53,210 nt of DNA, taken from assembly GCA_016790045.1 (NCBI GenBank), contig JAEUPW010000005.1, forward strand, positions 1 to 53,210. The letters are read 5' to 3'. Origin of the DNA: Candidatus Competibacteraceae bacterium (GTDB lineage Bacteria; Pseudomonadota; Gammaproteobacteria; Competibacterales; Competibacteraceae). Numbering within the stretch: the stretch's first letter is position 1; each line of letters begins with the position of its first letter. This document shows, one piece after another, positions 16,063-25,688 of the stretch. The translations under genes were made by a program, and so were the position numbers. The notes beneath the pieces were generated by a model that saw nothing but the letters and a program-made list of their open reading frames with translations, did not search any database and was not told where the DNA came from.

Positions 16063-17445
16063 CTAACTCCCACCGTAACGCTGTTCCAGCCAGGCGAACA
16101 CCGCCCGCATCGCCATCGCCTCGCCGCCTTCCGGCCGGCCCGGTCGGGCCTTGAGATTCCAGGCCATCAGGTCGAAATGCGCCCACGGGATCGAATCCGG
16201 CACGAACTCCTTCAAAAACAGCGCTGCGGTGATCGCGCCGGCGTAGGAGGATTCCGAAGCGTTAGCGATGTCCGCAATTTTGCTGTCGAGCAGATCCCGA
16301 TAAGCCTCGTGGAGCGGCAAACGCCAGAACGGGTCCTGCTCGCGCTCCGAAGCCGCCAGCAAACCGGCCGCCAAGGTGTCATCGTTGCAAAACAGCGCCG
16401 GGATATCGGTGCCCAAGGCCACTCGGGCCGCGCCGGTCAAGGTGGCGAAGTCGAATAGCGCCTCCGGCTGTTCGCCGGCCGCTTCCGCCAGCGCGTCGCA
16501 GAGCACCAGCCGGCCCTCGGCATCGGTGTTATGAACCTCGATCGTGATGCCCTGGCGCGAGCGCAGCACGTCGCCGGGCCGGAAGGCATTGCCGGCAACC
16601 GCGTTATCCGCCGCCGCCACCAGCACCCGCAGCCGCACCGGCAAGCGGGCGCTCATGATCAAACGCGCCAAGCCCAAGGCCGTCGCCGCGCCGCCCATAT
16701 CCTTTTTCATCAACCGCATGGCGCTCGAGGGCTTCAAATCCAGGCCGCCGGTGTCGAAACAAATGCCTTTGCCGAGCAGCGTGATTTTGGGATGGTTCGG
16801 ATCGCCCCAACGCAGATCCAGTAAGCGGGGCGGATGGCTGCTGGCGCGGCCGACGGCGTGAATGACCGGATAATGGCGCGCGAGCAATTCATCCCCGACG
16901 ATCTGCTCCATCGATGCGCCGAAGGTCTGCCCCAGGGCAGCCGTCGCCTCGGCCAAGTGTTCCGGCATCATATCCTCGGCGGGCGTGTTGATCAGATCGC
17001 GGACCGCGCTGACGGCTTCGGCCAGCGCCAAGATGCGGTTGCCGTCGCAGGCCGCGTCCAGCGCCAGCCGCGCCATGGCCCGCTTGGGTTCCTTGTACCG
17101 GCTAAACCGGTAAGCGCCCAAAGCCCAACCCAAGGTCAGCCGCTCCAGACTTTTAGCCGCGCACGAAACGTCGAGGTAATAGTCGCCTTCCGGTAATGCG
17201 GCCGGCAGCTCTCCCAGCGCCCACAAATCCTCAGCGCTTTCGATGCAGGACACCACGCACTGCAAAGCGCCATTCGGGTCCGGAATGAGCTTGAAACCTC
17301 CCGGTTTCGGTTTGAAACCCGCAGCGCCGAGCCACCGCCGCAAAAAATCGTCTTGTCCTTGCAGCCACGCCGCAAAATCGGCTTCGGTCACCAGAATGAG
17401 GGGAATGCAGTCGGGACTGCGGCCGATCAATAGCCCGTGACTCAT
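16063..17445 (-). CDS. M17 leucyl aminopeptidase family protein
   Basis: This 460-residue protein is a cytoplasmic M17 (PepA-like) metallo-aminopeptidase that removes N-terminal residues from peptides using two metal ions. The C-terminal catalytic domain carries LLGKGICFDTGGLDLKP (first metal Lys/Asp), MKKDMGGAA (Lys/Asp), and the family signature NTDAEGRLVL (metal Asp/Glu and Arg). The N-terminal domain is divergent from E. coli PepA, which places it nearer the PepB/short M17 group. The convergent HBD gene ends 62 bases away. The start at ATG 17445 is only tentatively set, since no clear Shine-Dalgarno is visible. Substrate preference is unknown. Confidence 0.92.
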   Translation of the reverse strand: MSHGLLIGRSPDCIPLILVTEADFAAWLQGQDDFLRRWLGAAGFKPKPGGFKLIPDPNGALQCVVSCIESAEDLWALGELPAALPEGDYYLDVSCAAKSLERLTLGWALGAYRFSRYKEPKRAMARLALDAACDGNRILALAEAVSAVRDLINTPAEDMMPEHLAEATAALGQTFGASMEQIVGDELLARHYPVIHAVGRASSHPPRLLDLRWGDPNHPKITLLGKGICFDTGGLDLKPSSAMRLMKKDMGGAATALGLARLIMSARLPVRLRVLVAAADNAVAGNAFRPGDVLRSRQGITIEVHNTDAEGRLVLCDALAEAAGEQPEALFDFATLTGAARVALGTDIPALFCNDDTLAAGLLAASEREQDPFWRLPLHEAYRDLLDSKIADIANASESSYAGAITAALFLKEFVPDSIPWAHFDLMAWNLKARPGRPEGGEAMAMRAVFAWLEQRYGGS

Positions 17446-17546
17446 GGCAACCTCGCTCGGATCAAAACCCGTGTGTCGATAGGGTAAAGTGCTTTTTGGG
17501 GGGGATCAGCGCAAAATTCCGGCTTTCGCTGCCCATCGATGAGATC

Positions 17547-19130
17547 ATGACCTTGTATCCAATTCTCGACCAGCGTTTGACCTGGCTGTTGGCTTCCGAT
17601 GCGCGTTCGCCGTTAGGCGGTCGTTTGCTCGGCTTGGAACGAGAGGCGCTGCGCGTCGCCCCGGACGGCTACATTTCGCAAGTCGCCCATCCCGAGGCGC
17701 TCGGATCGGCCTTGACCCATCCCTATATCACCACCGACTATTCGGAAGCGCTGCTGGAGTTTATCACCCCGCCGCTGCCCGCGGCGGCCAGGGCGTTGCA
17801 GTTTTTAGACGAGATCCATCGGTTCGTCTACCGGCATATCGGCGATGAATTGCTGTGGGCCGCCAGCATGCCGTGCATCCTCGCCGGCGAGACCAGCATT
17901 CCCATCGCCGACTACGGCCGCTCCAACCTCGGGCGCATGAAGCACGTCTATCGGTGCGGGCTGGCGTGGCGTTACGGGCGGATCATGCAGGTGATCGCCG
18001 GCATCCATTTCAATTTTTCGTTGCCGGACGAATTTTGGGCGGCGTTTCAGGAGCAAGAGGGCGACCGTCGCCCGTTGCAGGATTTTCGCTCCGAAGCCTA
18101 CTTTGGCCTGATCCGCAACTTGCAGCGCTTCGGCTGGTTGATCTTGTATTTGTTCGGCGCGTCGCCCGCCGTGTGCAAATCCTTCCTCGACGGCAAAGCG
18201 ACCACCCTGCTCGAATATGACGAGCATACCTGTTATGCGCCCTACGCCACCTCGCTGCGGATGAGCAACATCGGCTACACCAATCGCACCGAGAAAAAGA
18301 GCGGGGTCAACGTCTGCTACAACTCTTTGGAGGAATATATCGCCAGCCTCGCGCAAGCGACCGTGACGCCGTGGCCGCCCTACCAAAAGATCGGCGTCAA
18401 AGTCGGCGACGAATATCGGCAGCTCAACGCCAATGTCCTGCAAATCGAAAACGAGTATTACACCTCGATGCGGCCCAAGCAGCCGCCGCAGGGCAACGAA
18501 AAACCGACCCTGGCGCTCAAGCGGCGCGGGGTGCGCTACGTGGAGCTGCGCTCGGTCGACATCAACCCCCTCGATCCGCTGGGCGTAAATGTCATCCAGC
18601 TCCGGTTTCTGGAAGTCTTCCTGCTGTTTTGCTTGCTCAACGAATCGCCGCCGCTGGATGCCGAGGAGCGGCGGATGATCGACGATAACCAGATGGCCGT
18701 CGCGCTGAGCGGCCGCGATCCGGCATTGCGCCTGCAACGCCGCCGGGAACCCGCGTTGCCGCTGCGCGACTGGGCGGCCGGGATGCTGGAGTCGCTGCAA
18801 CCGATCTGCGAACTGCTGGATAGAGGCGAAGTCGATCGGCCTTATGCGGCGGCCTTGACCGAACAGCGAGCCGCCTTGGCCGATTCCGAGCGGACGCCAT
18901 CGGCCCGGATGTTGGCCGAAATGCGCGGGAGCGGAGAAAACTTTTTTCGCTGCGCCCGGCGGTTGTCGGAGGATCATCGCCGCTTTTTCGAAGCGCGGCC
19001 GCTCGCTTCGGATCGGATACGCTTTTTTGGCGAGGCGGCCGAGCGGTCCTTGCGGGCGCAACAGGCCATTGAAGCGACCGATGACCGATCCTTCGATGAG
19101 TTTCTGGTGGACTACTTCGCGCAAACGTGA
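17547..19130 (+). CDS. gshA: Glutamate-cysteine ligase
   Basis: This 527-residue cytoplasmic enzyme makes gamma-glutamylcysteine from glutamate and cysteine with ATP, the first step of glutathione synthesis. It is the gammaproteobacterial type (Pfam Glu_cys_ligase). Family blocks visible are GLEREALRV near residue 30, YITTDYSEALLEFITPP near 70, SMPC near 115, IAGIHFNFSLP near 150, and RYVELRSVDINPLDPLG near 335. I chose ATG 17547 because homologues begin with a short lead into DQRLTWL; a TTG frame from 17496 adds 17 unlikely residues. It is divergent from the aminopeptidase gene. A glutathione-cycle 5-oxoprolinase is also encoded in this window (35948-39628) but is not linked to it. Confidence 0.95.
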   Translation: MTLYPILDQRLTWLLASDARSPLGGRLLGLEREALRVAPDGYISQVAHPEALGSALTHPYITTDYSEALLEFITPPLPAAARALQFLDEIHRFVYRHIGDELLWAASMPCILAGETSIPIADYGRSNLGRMKHVYRCGLAWRYGRIMQVIAGIHFNFSLPDEFWAAFQEQEGDRRPLQDFRSEAYFGLIRNLQRFGWLILYLFGASPAVCKSFLDGKATTLLEYDEHTCYAPYATSLRMSNIGYTNRTEKKSGVNVCYNSLEEYIASLAQATVTPWPPYQKIGVKVGDEYRQLNANVLQIENEYYTSMRPKQPPQGNEKPTLALKRRGVRYVELRSVDINPLDPLGVNVIQLRFLEVFLLFCLLNESPPLDAEERRMIDDNQMAVALSGRDPALRLQRRREPALPLRDWAAGMLESLQPICELLDRGEVDRPYAAALTEQRAALADSERTPSARMLAEMRGSGENFFRCARRLSEDHRRFFEARPLASDRIRFFGEAAERSLRAQQAIEATDDRSFDEFLVDYFAQT

Positions 19131-19266
19131 TGGCCCGTCAAGCGGTCGGTTCGTTTGATCGAGGGAACTCCAGGTTACAAGAAGTCATATTTTTGCGAGA
19201 GGGGATAAAATCCGCTCGAAACGCTCAAGTAAATTGTCCCTGACCATGGCAAGAGGAGGGTAACGC

Positions 19267-20604
19267 ATGAAAAGAAATCTGCTTGTCGGTGGCGCGATCT
19301 TGTCCTTGGGCTGTTGGGGCGCGCCAGCGCACGCCAGCAATTCCAGCGTGCTGTTCGTGCTGGACGGTTCCGGCAGCATGTGGGGCAAGATCGGCGAAAA
19401 GGCCAAGATCGACATCGCCAAGACGGTCATGACGGACATGGTGGCAAAGTTGCCGGTAGGGATTCGGGCAGGGCTGATGGTTTACGGCCACAACCAAAAG
19501 GACGATTGCAACGATATCGAGGCGGTGGCGCCGATGGGCAGCGATGCCTCGACGATCACAAAAGCCTTGAACGAGATCAACCCCAAGGGCAAGACCCCGC
19601 TCACAGGAGCGATCAAACTGGCGGCGGCGCAGTTGCGGCAAGTGGAAGACGCCGCCTCGGTGGTGGTGGTGAGCGACGGCAAAGAAACCTGCGAGGGCGA
19701 CCCGTGCGCGGCGGCGCGAGAGGCGACCGACACGGGCGTGAATTTGCGGATTCACGTCGTGGGATTCGACGTGGCCAAGGAAGAAACCGACCAATTGAAC
19801 TGTATCGCCAAGGAAGGCAAGGGCAACTATTACGCGGCGGCGAACGCGGAGCAGTTGGTGATCGCGATGACCGAGGTGCAAAAGGAGGTGGCCGCTCCGC
19901 CGCCGCCACCGCCGCCCAAACCGGCCGCTGAGGTGCTGTTTGAGGATCAATTCAACCGAAGCGAACTGGGCGAGATGTGGCAAATCATCAACCCCGATCC
20001 CAACCGCCTGACCTTGGCCGACGACAAACTGTTGATCGCGGCGTCCAAGGTGCCCGATACGGTAAGGAAAGGCGGCGATTTCTCACTGGCCACGCCCATC
20101 AATCTCGCCTTGCTGCAAAAAAGCCCCACAGGCGATTTTGTCGCCACCGTGAAGATGACGATGGTGGGAGCCGAAGGGATGCGAGCGGGGTTGTTTTATT
20201 GGATTGACGATCAAAATTTCGTGTTTGTCGGACCCTGGGTGCGCGGGGAATATGCCGGTCAATTTTCCTACGCTATTGCGGTCGGAAACCGCTGGAGGCG
20301 TCCGACGTTCAGCAAACTGGTCAGCAATAGCAAGGACGAAATCACGCTCAAAGGCGAGCAAGTCGGCAAGCGCTCGATCAAGGATGAGGCGTCGGCCGAA
20401 GCGTGGTATCTGCAACTGGAGCGATCGGGCGTCAAGTTTACTGCCAAGATCAGCGCGGACGGGGTCGAATGGAAAGAGATCGGCACCCATATCTTGATCC
20501 CGAAAACCGGCCGCATCGGATTGGGCGCTTACCAGGATTGGCGATCGGGCAACGAGCAGCCGGTGGAGTTCGAAAACTTCGTGGTCAAAAGCCTGACGAA
20601 ATAA
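19267..20604 (+). CDS. Exported von Willebrand factor A protein with C-terminal beta-sandwich domain
   Basis: This 445-residue protein has a Sec signal peptide (residues 1-23, AHA cut site). Residues about 26-205 form a VWA domain with a complete MIDAS metal site: DGSGS (33-37), the Thr of GKTPLTGAI, and SDGKE. The CEGDPC motif and two further Cys suggest periplasmic disulfides. A run of prolines (about 210-218) leads to a C-terminal region (about 222-445) that looks like a concanavalin/DUF1349-type beta-sandwich (FEDQFNRSELGEMW, DFVATVKM, FYWIDDQNFVFVG, FENFVVKSL). Such domains often bind carbohydrate or matrix; that role is inferred. AGGAGG 6 bases before the ATG is near-perfect, suggesting strong translation. 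No operon partner is seen. Confidence 0.88.
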   Translation: MKRNLLVGGAILSLGCWGAPAHASNSSVLFVLDGSGSMWGKIGEKAKIDIAKTVMTDMVAKLPVGIRAGLMVYGHNQKDDCNDIEAVAPMGSDASTITKALNEINPKGKTPLTGAIKLAAAQLRQVEDAASVVVVSDGKETCEGDPCAAAREATDTGVNLRIHVVGFDVAKEETDQLNCIAKEGKGNYYAAANAEQLVIAMTEVQKEVAAPPPPPPPKPAAEVLFEDQFNRSELGEMWQIINPDPNRLTLADDKLLIAASKVPDTVRKGGDFSLATPINLALLQKSPTGDFVATVKMTMVGAEGMRAGLFYWIDDQNFVFVGPWVRGEYAGQFSYAIAVGNRWRRPTFSKLVSNSKDEITLKGEQVGKRSIKDEASAEAWYLQLERSGVKFTAKISADGVEWKEIGTHILIPKTGRIGLGAYQDWRSGNEQPVEFENFVVKSLTK

Positions 20605-20625
20605 GCGCGATAGACCGCCGGTCGC

Positions 20626-21342
20626 TCAGCGCTGGCCGGAATCGGCTCTCAGCCAGCTTTCCAGAAAACCGTCGAACCACCGATCCAGCGCCGCGTCATA
20701 GCGGGCGTGACGGTCGCGCTGTTCGGCGGCGGATTGCGCGCCGGGCGCGGTCAGTTCGGCCGCGCCGTCCACCAACCACGCCTCCAGAATGCGGCGCGTG
20801 ACCTCCGGATGGAACTGCACGCCGAAGGCGTTAGCGCCATAGCGGTAAGCCTGATGCGGAAAGCGATCTCCGCGCGCCAGCAATTCCGCCCCGGCAGGCA
20901 AGTCGAAACCTTCGCGGTGCCAGTGATAGACCTGAAGTGGGGCGTCGAACAGCGCGTGTCCGGCGCGGGTCGGACGCACCTCGAAATAACCGATCTCCGC
21001 CCGGCCTTGCGGGTGCGGTTTGACTGTCGCGCCCAACGCCCGCGCCAGCAGTTGCGCGCCCAAACAGACGCCCAAAAACGGTCGGCCGGACGCCAGCGCT
21101 CGCGGAATCCAATCGAGTTGCGCCCGGATGCCCGGTAACCGGTCATCGTCGTTCGCGCTCATCGGCCCGCCGAACACGACCGCGCCCGCGTAACCGCTCA
21201 TGTCGGCCGGCAAGGGTTGGCCGGCTTGCGGATAACCGTATTCCAGCCGGTAGCCGCGTTGGCGCAACAGGCGGCGGCAGCGTCCGGGGCTGGCGTCCGC
21301 CGCTTGCATCACCAGCAATACTCGCGGTGCTCCAGCCATCAT
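20626..21342 (-). CDS. Class I glutamine amidotransferase-like protein
   Basis: This 238-residue protein is a class I glutamine amidotransferase-like protein of the GMP-synthase-related type. The nucleophile elbow [12 protein letters not shown] carries the catalytic Cys, and FGVQFHPEV supplies the His-Glu pair, so the triad is complete. No synthetase domain is attached; free-standing members include gamma-glutamyl hydrolases and uncharacterised amidotransferases. The ATG at 21342 shares ATGA with the stop codon of the upstream DAHP synthase gene, so translation is probably coupled. Links to aromatic or ammonia-using biosynthesis are possible, but it does not resemble TrpG or PabA closely, so its substrate is unknown. 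Confidence 0.88.
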   Translation of the reverse strand: MMAGAPRVLLVMQAADASPGRCRRLLRQRGYRLEYGYPQAGQPLPADMSGYAGAVVFGGPMSANDDDRLPGIRAQLDWIPRALASGRPFLGVCLGAQLLARALGATVKPHPQGRAEIGYFEVRPTRAGHALFDAPLQVYHWHREGFDLPAGAELLARGDRFPHQAYRYGANAFGVQFHPEVTRRILEAWLVDGAAELTAPGAQSAAEQRDRHARYDAALDRWFDGFLESWLRADSGQR

Positions 21343-22757
21343 GAGAGCTTGACGCGCTCGATCGAGCCAAATTCCGGGGCCGTGGCGCGCCGGTAATCCT
21401 TCAGGGTTTCGGCGATCAAAAACGCCAGTTCCAGACTCTGCGAGGCGTTCAGGCGCGGGTCGCAGTGGGTGCGATAGCGGTCGGCCAGACCCTGCTCGGT
21501 GATCGCCTGAGCGCCGCCCAGGCATTCGGTGACATCCTGTCCGGTCAGCTCGCAATGCAGCCCGCCCGGATAGCTGTCCTCGGCGCGATGGATTTCAAAG
21601 AAAGCGCGCACTTCATCGAGAATTCGGGCGAACGGGCGCGTCTTGTAACCGTTGCCGGTTTCCCGCGTGTTGCCGTGCATCGGATCGCAGGCCCACACCA
21701 CCTTTCGGCCCTCGCGTTGGACGGCTTGAACGAGCGGCGGCAGCGCGGTTGCGATCTTGTCCGCGCCCATCCGCGCGATGAGCGTCAGCCGGCCGGGCCG
21801 GTCGTCGGGATTCAAGCTATCCAGCAGCCGCAGCAGCGCGTCGGCGTCAACCGTCGGACCCAGTTTGAGACCGATGGGATTGGCGATGCCGCGCATGAAT
21901 TCGACGTGCGCGCCATCGAGTTGGCGGGTGCGCTCGCCGATCCACAGAAAATGCGCCGAACCGCCGTACCACTCGCCGGTCGCGAGGTCCCGGCGGGTCA
22001 GCGCTTGCTCGTAACCGAGCAGCAGGGCTTCGTGGGAGGTATAGAATTGAACTTGCCGCACCCGCGGCTCGGTCGCGGCGTCCAGCCCGCACGCGCGCAT
22101 GAACGCCAGGGTTTCGCTGATGCGGTTGGCCACATCGCGATAGCGCTCGCCTTGCGGGCTGGCGTTCAAGAAATCGAGATTCCATTGCTGGACCCGATGA
22201 AGATCGGCGAAACCGCCTTGCGCCAGCGCTCTCAGCAAGTTCAAGGTCGCCGCCGATTGGGCGTAGGCGCGCAACTGCCGGCGCGGGTCGGGCCGGCGAG
22301 CGGCGGCGGTAAAATCGAGCGCGTTGACGATATCGCCGCGATAGCTGGGCAGGGTGACGCCCTCGCGGGATTCGGTCGGCGCGCTGCGCGGTTTGGCGAA
22401 CTGGCCGGCCATCCGCCCCACCTTGACCACCGGGCAGGCGGCGGCGAAGGTGAGCACCACCGCCATTTGGAGCAGCACCCGAAACGTGTCGGTGATGGCG
22501 CGCTCGTTGAAGTCGGCGAAACTTTCGGCGCAGTCGCCGCCTTGCAACAGAAACGCCCGACCGGCGGCGACTTCGGCCAGTTGGTCGCGCAAGGCGCGCG
22601 CCTCGCCGGCGAACACCAGCGGCGGCGACGCCGCCAGCCGTTCTTCCACCTCGATCGAGGTCGATGGGTCGTCGTAGGTCGGCTGTTGGGCCGCCGGGAG
22701 TTGCCGCCAACTGTTCGGCGACCAACGGGGTCGGGCAGATTGAAGGAGTGGAGACAT
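21339..22757 (-). CDS. Class II 3-deoxy-7-phosphoheptulonate synthase
   Basis: This 472-residue cytoplasmic enzyme condenses phosphoenolpyruvate and erythrose-4-phosphate to DAHP, the entry step of the shikimate pathway. It is the class II (plant/actinobacterial-like) type, as shown by [15 protein letters not shown] at the N-terminus, [13 protein letters not shown] (metal Cys), [55 protein letters not shown] (metal His), [19 protein letters not shown] and [10 protein letters not shown] (metal Asp). The ATG at 22757 starts just before the conserved WSPNSW block; an in-frame ATG at 22796 would add 13 residues. Its stop overlaps the amidotransferase start as ATGA. Confidence 0.95.
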   Translation of the reverse strand: MSPLLQSARPRWSPNSWRQLPAAQQPTYDDPSTSIEVEERLAASPPLVFAGEARALRDQLAEVAAGRAFLLQGGDCAESFADFNERAITDTFRVLLQMAVVLTFAAACPVVKVGRMAGQFAKPRSAPTESREGVTLPSYRGDIVNALDFTAAARRPDPRRQLRAYAQSAATLNLLRALAQGGFADLHRVQQWNLDFLNASPQGERYRDVANRISETLAFMRACGLDAATEPRVRQVQFYTSHEALLLGYEQALTRRDLATGEWYGGSAHFLWIGERTRQLDGAHVEFMRGIANPIGLKLGPTVDADALLRLLDSLNPDDRPGRLTLIARMGADKIATALPPLVQAVQREGRKVVWACDPMHGNTRETGNGYKTRPFARILDEVRAFFEIHRAEDSYPGGLHCELTGQDVTECLGGAQAITEQGLADRYRTHCDPRLNASQSLELAFLIAETLKDYRRATAPEFGSIERVKLS

Positions 22758-22901
22758 GCAGGATTCCGAAGAAGGTCGAACGATGTTTGACATCATCGCA
22801 TTTTACGCTGGCGGCCGATGCGCCCCGCCGGCAAATTAAAAGCGCCGTCGCGACGGGGCCGACGGATTTTAAAACACTCGCTATTCCAGCGCCGGGGCAC
22901 C

Positions 22902-23810
22902 ATGAACAAGTTGAGCTTGCACCATCCTTCGCCTTATCTGCTGCTGGTGCTGACCACGCTGTTTTGGTCGGGCAATTTCGTGCTGGGCCGGGCGGTGCAC
23001 GCGGTCTTTACGCCGTTCGCGCTGTCGTTTTGGCGGTGGGCGCTGGCGCTGGCGCTGCTGTTGCCGTTCGTGTGGGCTTCGTTGCGCTCTCAAGGCGCGC
23101 TGCTGCGCCGCCACTGGCCGATACTGCTGCTGCTCAGCGTGCTCGGCGTGGTCAACTTCAACACCTTCGTTTATATCGGCTTGCAAAATACCACCGCCAC
23201 CAACGCCTTGATCATGCTCTCGATCACGCCGGTGCTGATCGTGGGGTTGTCGTTTTTCCTGCTGCGCCAGACCGTCACGATCTGGCAGGGGCTGGGAATT
23301 GTCGTTTCGCTCGCCGGAGTCTTGGTGATCGTCGGTCGTGGCGATTGGCGGACGCTGCTGGCGCGGCAAGTCAATCCCGGCGATCTGTGGGTGCTGGCGG
23401 CGGTGTTCAGTTGGGCGCTCTATTCGGTGTGCTTGCGCTGGCGGCCCGCCGCGCTCGAACCGTTAAACTTCCAGGCCGCCACCATGGTATTCGGCACGCT
23501 GATTTTAGCGCCGCTGTATGCCTGGGACTTAGAGCGCGGTCACCTGATCGCCGTCAATGCGGCGACCGTGGGGACCATTCTTTATCTCGCCCTGTTTCCG
23601 TCAATTCTCGCCTATATCTTCTGGAACCGGGCCGTGGCCGAACTGGGAGCCAACCGGACCGGCCAGTTTTTGCATCTGATGCCGGCGTTTGGCGCGGTGT
23701 TGTCCATGATTTTTCTGGGCGAGCGGCTTTACGCTTTTCACGCCGCCGGCATCGCGCTGATCGCCCTCGGCATCTGGCTGGCGACCGCCTGCCGGCGCCG
23801 GACGGTTTGA
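22902..23810 (+). CDS. EamA/DMT-superfamily inner-membrane transporter
   Basis: This 302-residue protein is predicted to have ten membrane helices as two EamA repeats (about residues 10-145 and 155-292). Features typical of the family are the first-helix TLFWSGNFVLGRAV, FxLSFWRWxLA, the ends of each repeat (AGVLVIVGRG; ALGIWLAT), and basic cytoplasmic loops. DMT proteins of this type export or exchange metabolites such as amino acids; the substrate cannot be deduced. The ATG at 22902 begins a normal RhaT/EamA N-terminus; the longer frame to 22818 adds a basic, unlikely leader. It is divergent from the DAHP synthase gene and convergent with an alpha/beta hydrolase 17 bases away. Confidence 0.93.
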   Translation: MNKLSLHHPSPYLLLVLTTLFWSGNFVLGRAVHAVFTPFALSFWRWALALALLLPFVWASLRSQGALLRRHWPILLLLSVLGVVNFNTFVYIGLQNTTATNALIMLSITPVLIVGLSFFLLRQTVTIWQGLGIVVSLAGVLVIVGRGDWRTLLARQVNPGDLWVLAAVFSWALYSVCLRWRPAALEPLNFQAATMVFGTLILAPLYAWDLERGHLIAVNAATVGTILYLALFPSILAYIFWNRAVAELGANRTGQFLHLMPAFGAVLSMIFLGERLYAFHAAGIALIALGIWLATACRRRTV

Positions 23811-23827
23811 GCGGCCGATTGAGCAAA

Positions 23828-24691
23828 TCAAGGCGCAGTGCAATCCGCCAGCAACCAGTCTCGCACCACCGCGATCTGATCGTCGGCCATCAGCGCCGGC
23901 GCGTGGCCCATGCCGGGAAACTCGATCAGTTTGGCCTTGGGGCCGCGCTCGGTCATGGCGAGGGCGTCGGCACGATCCAGCACGTCGGAATAAGCCCCGC
24001 GCAACACCAGGGTCGGACAGCGGATGGCGTCCCAAACCGGCCATAACTCGATATCCTTGATCGCTAGCCCTTTGAAGCTTTCGGCGATACCCGGATCGTA
24101 GGCGCTGGCATAGCGCCCATCCTCCAGTTGCCGGGCGCTGTGGACGATCATGTGCCGCCATTGTTCGTCGGTCAGCTTGCCGAAGGGCGCGGCGAAAATT
24201 CGCAGCGCGCGGTCCATGTCATCGATGCTGTCAAACGCCACCACCTGGCCGACATAATCGGCCACCCGCTTCAGGCCGGCGGCGGGAATGCGGGGTCCGA
24301 CATCATTGACCACCAGCCTGTGAATCGGCGTATTGGCATAGCTCGCCAAAAACATCCCGATCAGGCCACCCATCGAGGTGCCGATCCAATCCAAGCGCTG
24401 CGCGTCAATCCGCGCGAGCAACGCGGCCATGTCGCTGACGTAAAGCGGATACCCGTAGTCCAGTTTGTCCGGCAGCCAATCGCTCTGGCCGCGACCTGCC
24501 ACATCCGGGCAGATGACCCGATACTCGTGTTCCAAAGCGGCGGCGAGAAAGTCGAAATCCCGTCCGGTGCGAGTCAGCCCATGCGCGCACATCAAGACCT
24601 TGGGATTAGCCGCATCGCCCCATTGGGTGTAATGAACCCAGTGAAATCCGTGGGGGCCCAGCGCGCGGTAACGGTGGGAAGTCATTGCCAT
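23828..24691 (-). CDS. Alpha/beta hydrolase
   Basis: This 287-residue cytoplasmic protein has a complete alpha/beta-hydrolase triad: nucleophile S106 in the GTSMGG elbow, D236 in RGAYSDVL and H263 in GMGHAPAL. An HGLTRTGRDFD block (about 37-47) forms the oxyanion-hole region and DVAGRGQSDW precedes the lid. No signal peptide is present. Many relatives act on esters or haloalkanes but the sequence gives no clear substrate. A second, unrelated-looking hydrolase is transcribed divergently from the same 92-base intergenic region. Confidence 0.9.
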   Translation of the reverse strand: MAMTSHRYRALGPHGFHWVHYTQWGDAANPKVLMCAHGLTRTGRDFDFLAAALEHEYRVICPDVAGRGQSDWLPDKLDYGYPLYVSDMAALLARIDAQRLDWIGTSMGGLIGMFLASYANTPIHRLVVNDVGPRIPAAGLKRVADYVGQVVAFDSIDDMDRALRIFAAPFGKLTDEQWRHMIVHSARQLEDGRYASAYDPGIAESFKGLAIKDIELWPVWDAIRCPTLVLRGAYSDVLDRADALAMTERGPKAKLIEFPGMGHAPALMADDQIAVVRDWLLADCTAP

Positions 24692-24783
24692 AAAAAGGTC
24701 TCCTGATTTTAGGTGCCATTATCCGGTAAGGTTGGCGGGGCGGCTATAATGCTGTTACCCGTTTAATTGAGGGGAGTCCAAGC

Positions 24784-25527
24784 GTGGCCAAACTGCATCA
24801 CATCGAAAGCGGGCAGGGCGAACCTTTGGTGCTGCTGCACAGCGGGGGCATGAGCAGCCAGGAATGGAAGCCCCAAATCCCGCTGTTTGCCCGGCATTTT
24901 CGGGTCATCGCGCCCGATCATCTCGGCCACGGCGGCAGCCCGATGGTGGCCGAGAAGCTGACGGTGGGCGACATGGGCCGCGCCGTCCTGGAATTGCTCG
25001 ATGAGTTGCAGGTGGCGCAAGCGCATTGGGTCGGGTCGTCGCTGGGCGGGGCAGTCGCGCTGTGGTTGGCCCTCTATCACCCGCAACGGGTCAGCAAATT
25101 GGTCCTCTACCGGGTTGGCTATCGCAAGGACCAAAAAACCCACGCCGGCACCCGCGACATGGCTGATCCCGCGTATTGGCGCGATGTTGGCATGCACAAA
25201 TGGTTGAGCGATATCCACCGGCCCCAGGGCGGTCCGGAAGCGTGGCAGGAGGTGATCGGCCGGGTGTCGGAAGCGCTGGACCCGGCGACTACCGAACACG
25301 CCCACCCCTTGGAAATTCTGGAGAATATTTTTCAGCCGACCTTGCTGGTCGTCGGCGACCGCGATCCGGTCGCCCCGCTGGAACAGATTCTGGAAATGTT
25401 CGGAGCGATTTCCAACTGCGGTTTGTGGGTAATGCCCTACGCCACCCATGTCACTGCAACGAGCACATGGCGGGCCAAGGCATTTGTGCAGGAAATTTCC
25501 CGCTTTTTACAGCGAAAGGATCGTTAA
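24784..25527 (+). CDS. Alpha/beta hydrolase
   Basis: This 247-residue alpha/beta hydrolase starts at GTG 24784, preceded by GAGGGGAGTCC. The triad is S86 in the VGSSLGG elbow, D194 in VGDRDPVAP and H222 in MPYATHVTA. The oxyanion loop HSGGMSSQEW and DHLGHGGSP are typical of the MenH/BioH-like branch. The C-terminal His block (ATHVT) differs from the usual GHxP but keeps the histidine. It is cytoplasmic, with no signal. A TATAAT lies 33 bases upstream (24745-24750) without a convincing -35. The substrate is unknown. It is followed by an AT-rich stretch with interlocking inverted repeats. Confidence 0.9.
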   Translation: MAKLHHIESGQGEPLVLLHSGGMSSQEWKPQIPLFARHFRVIAPDHLGHGGSPMVAEKLTVGDMGRAVLELLDELQVAQAHWVGSSLGGAVALWLALYHPQRVSKLVLYRVGYRKDQKTHAGTRDMADPAYWRDVGMHKWLSDIHRPQGGPEAWQEVIGRVSEALDPATTEHAHPLEILENIFQPTLLVVGDRDPVAPLEQILEMFGAISNCGLWVMPYATHVTATSTWRAKAFVQEISRFLQRKDR

Positions 25528-25609
25528 ATTGCGGTGGATAGATAAGTTTTCTCGGTCTTGGGAGAAAAAATGGATAGAGTTTTGTGAAACGTTGACGGGT
25601 TCTCAATAG

Positions 25610-25640
25610 CGATTTTTAAAATCGAAGATCAAACGATTTT
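25610..25640. repeat. Interlocking inverted repeats cgatttt / aaaatcg / cgatttt
   Basis: Three 7-base arms occur in a row: cgatttt (25610-25616), aaaatcg (25618-25624) and cgatttt (25634-25640). The middle arm can pair with either neighbour, giving two mutually exclusive hairpins (loops of 1 and 9 bases). The second hairpin is followed by tta. It could be a weak terminator of the hydrolase gene or a leader switch for the membrane protein at 25689. Confidence 0.4.
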
Positions 25641-25688
25641 TTAAAGGGATTAAAATTTTTGATCGTGTTCGCATAACAAGGGGCTTTC

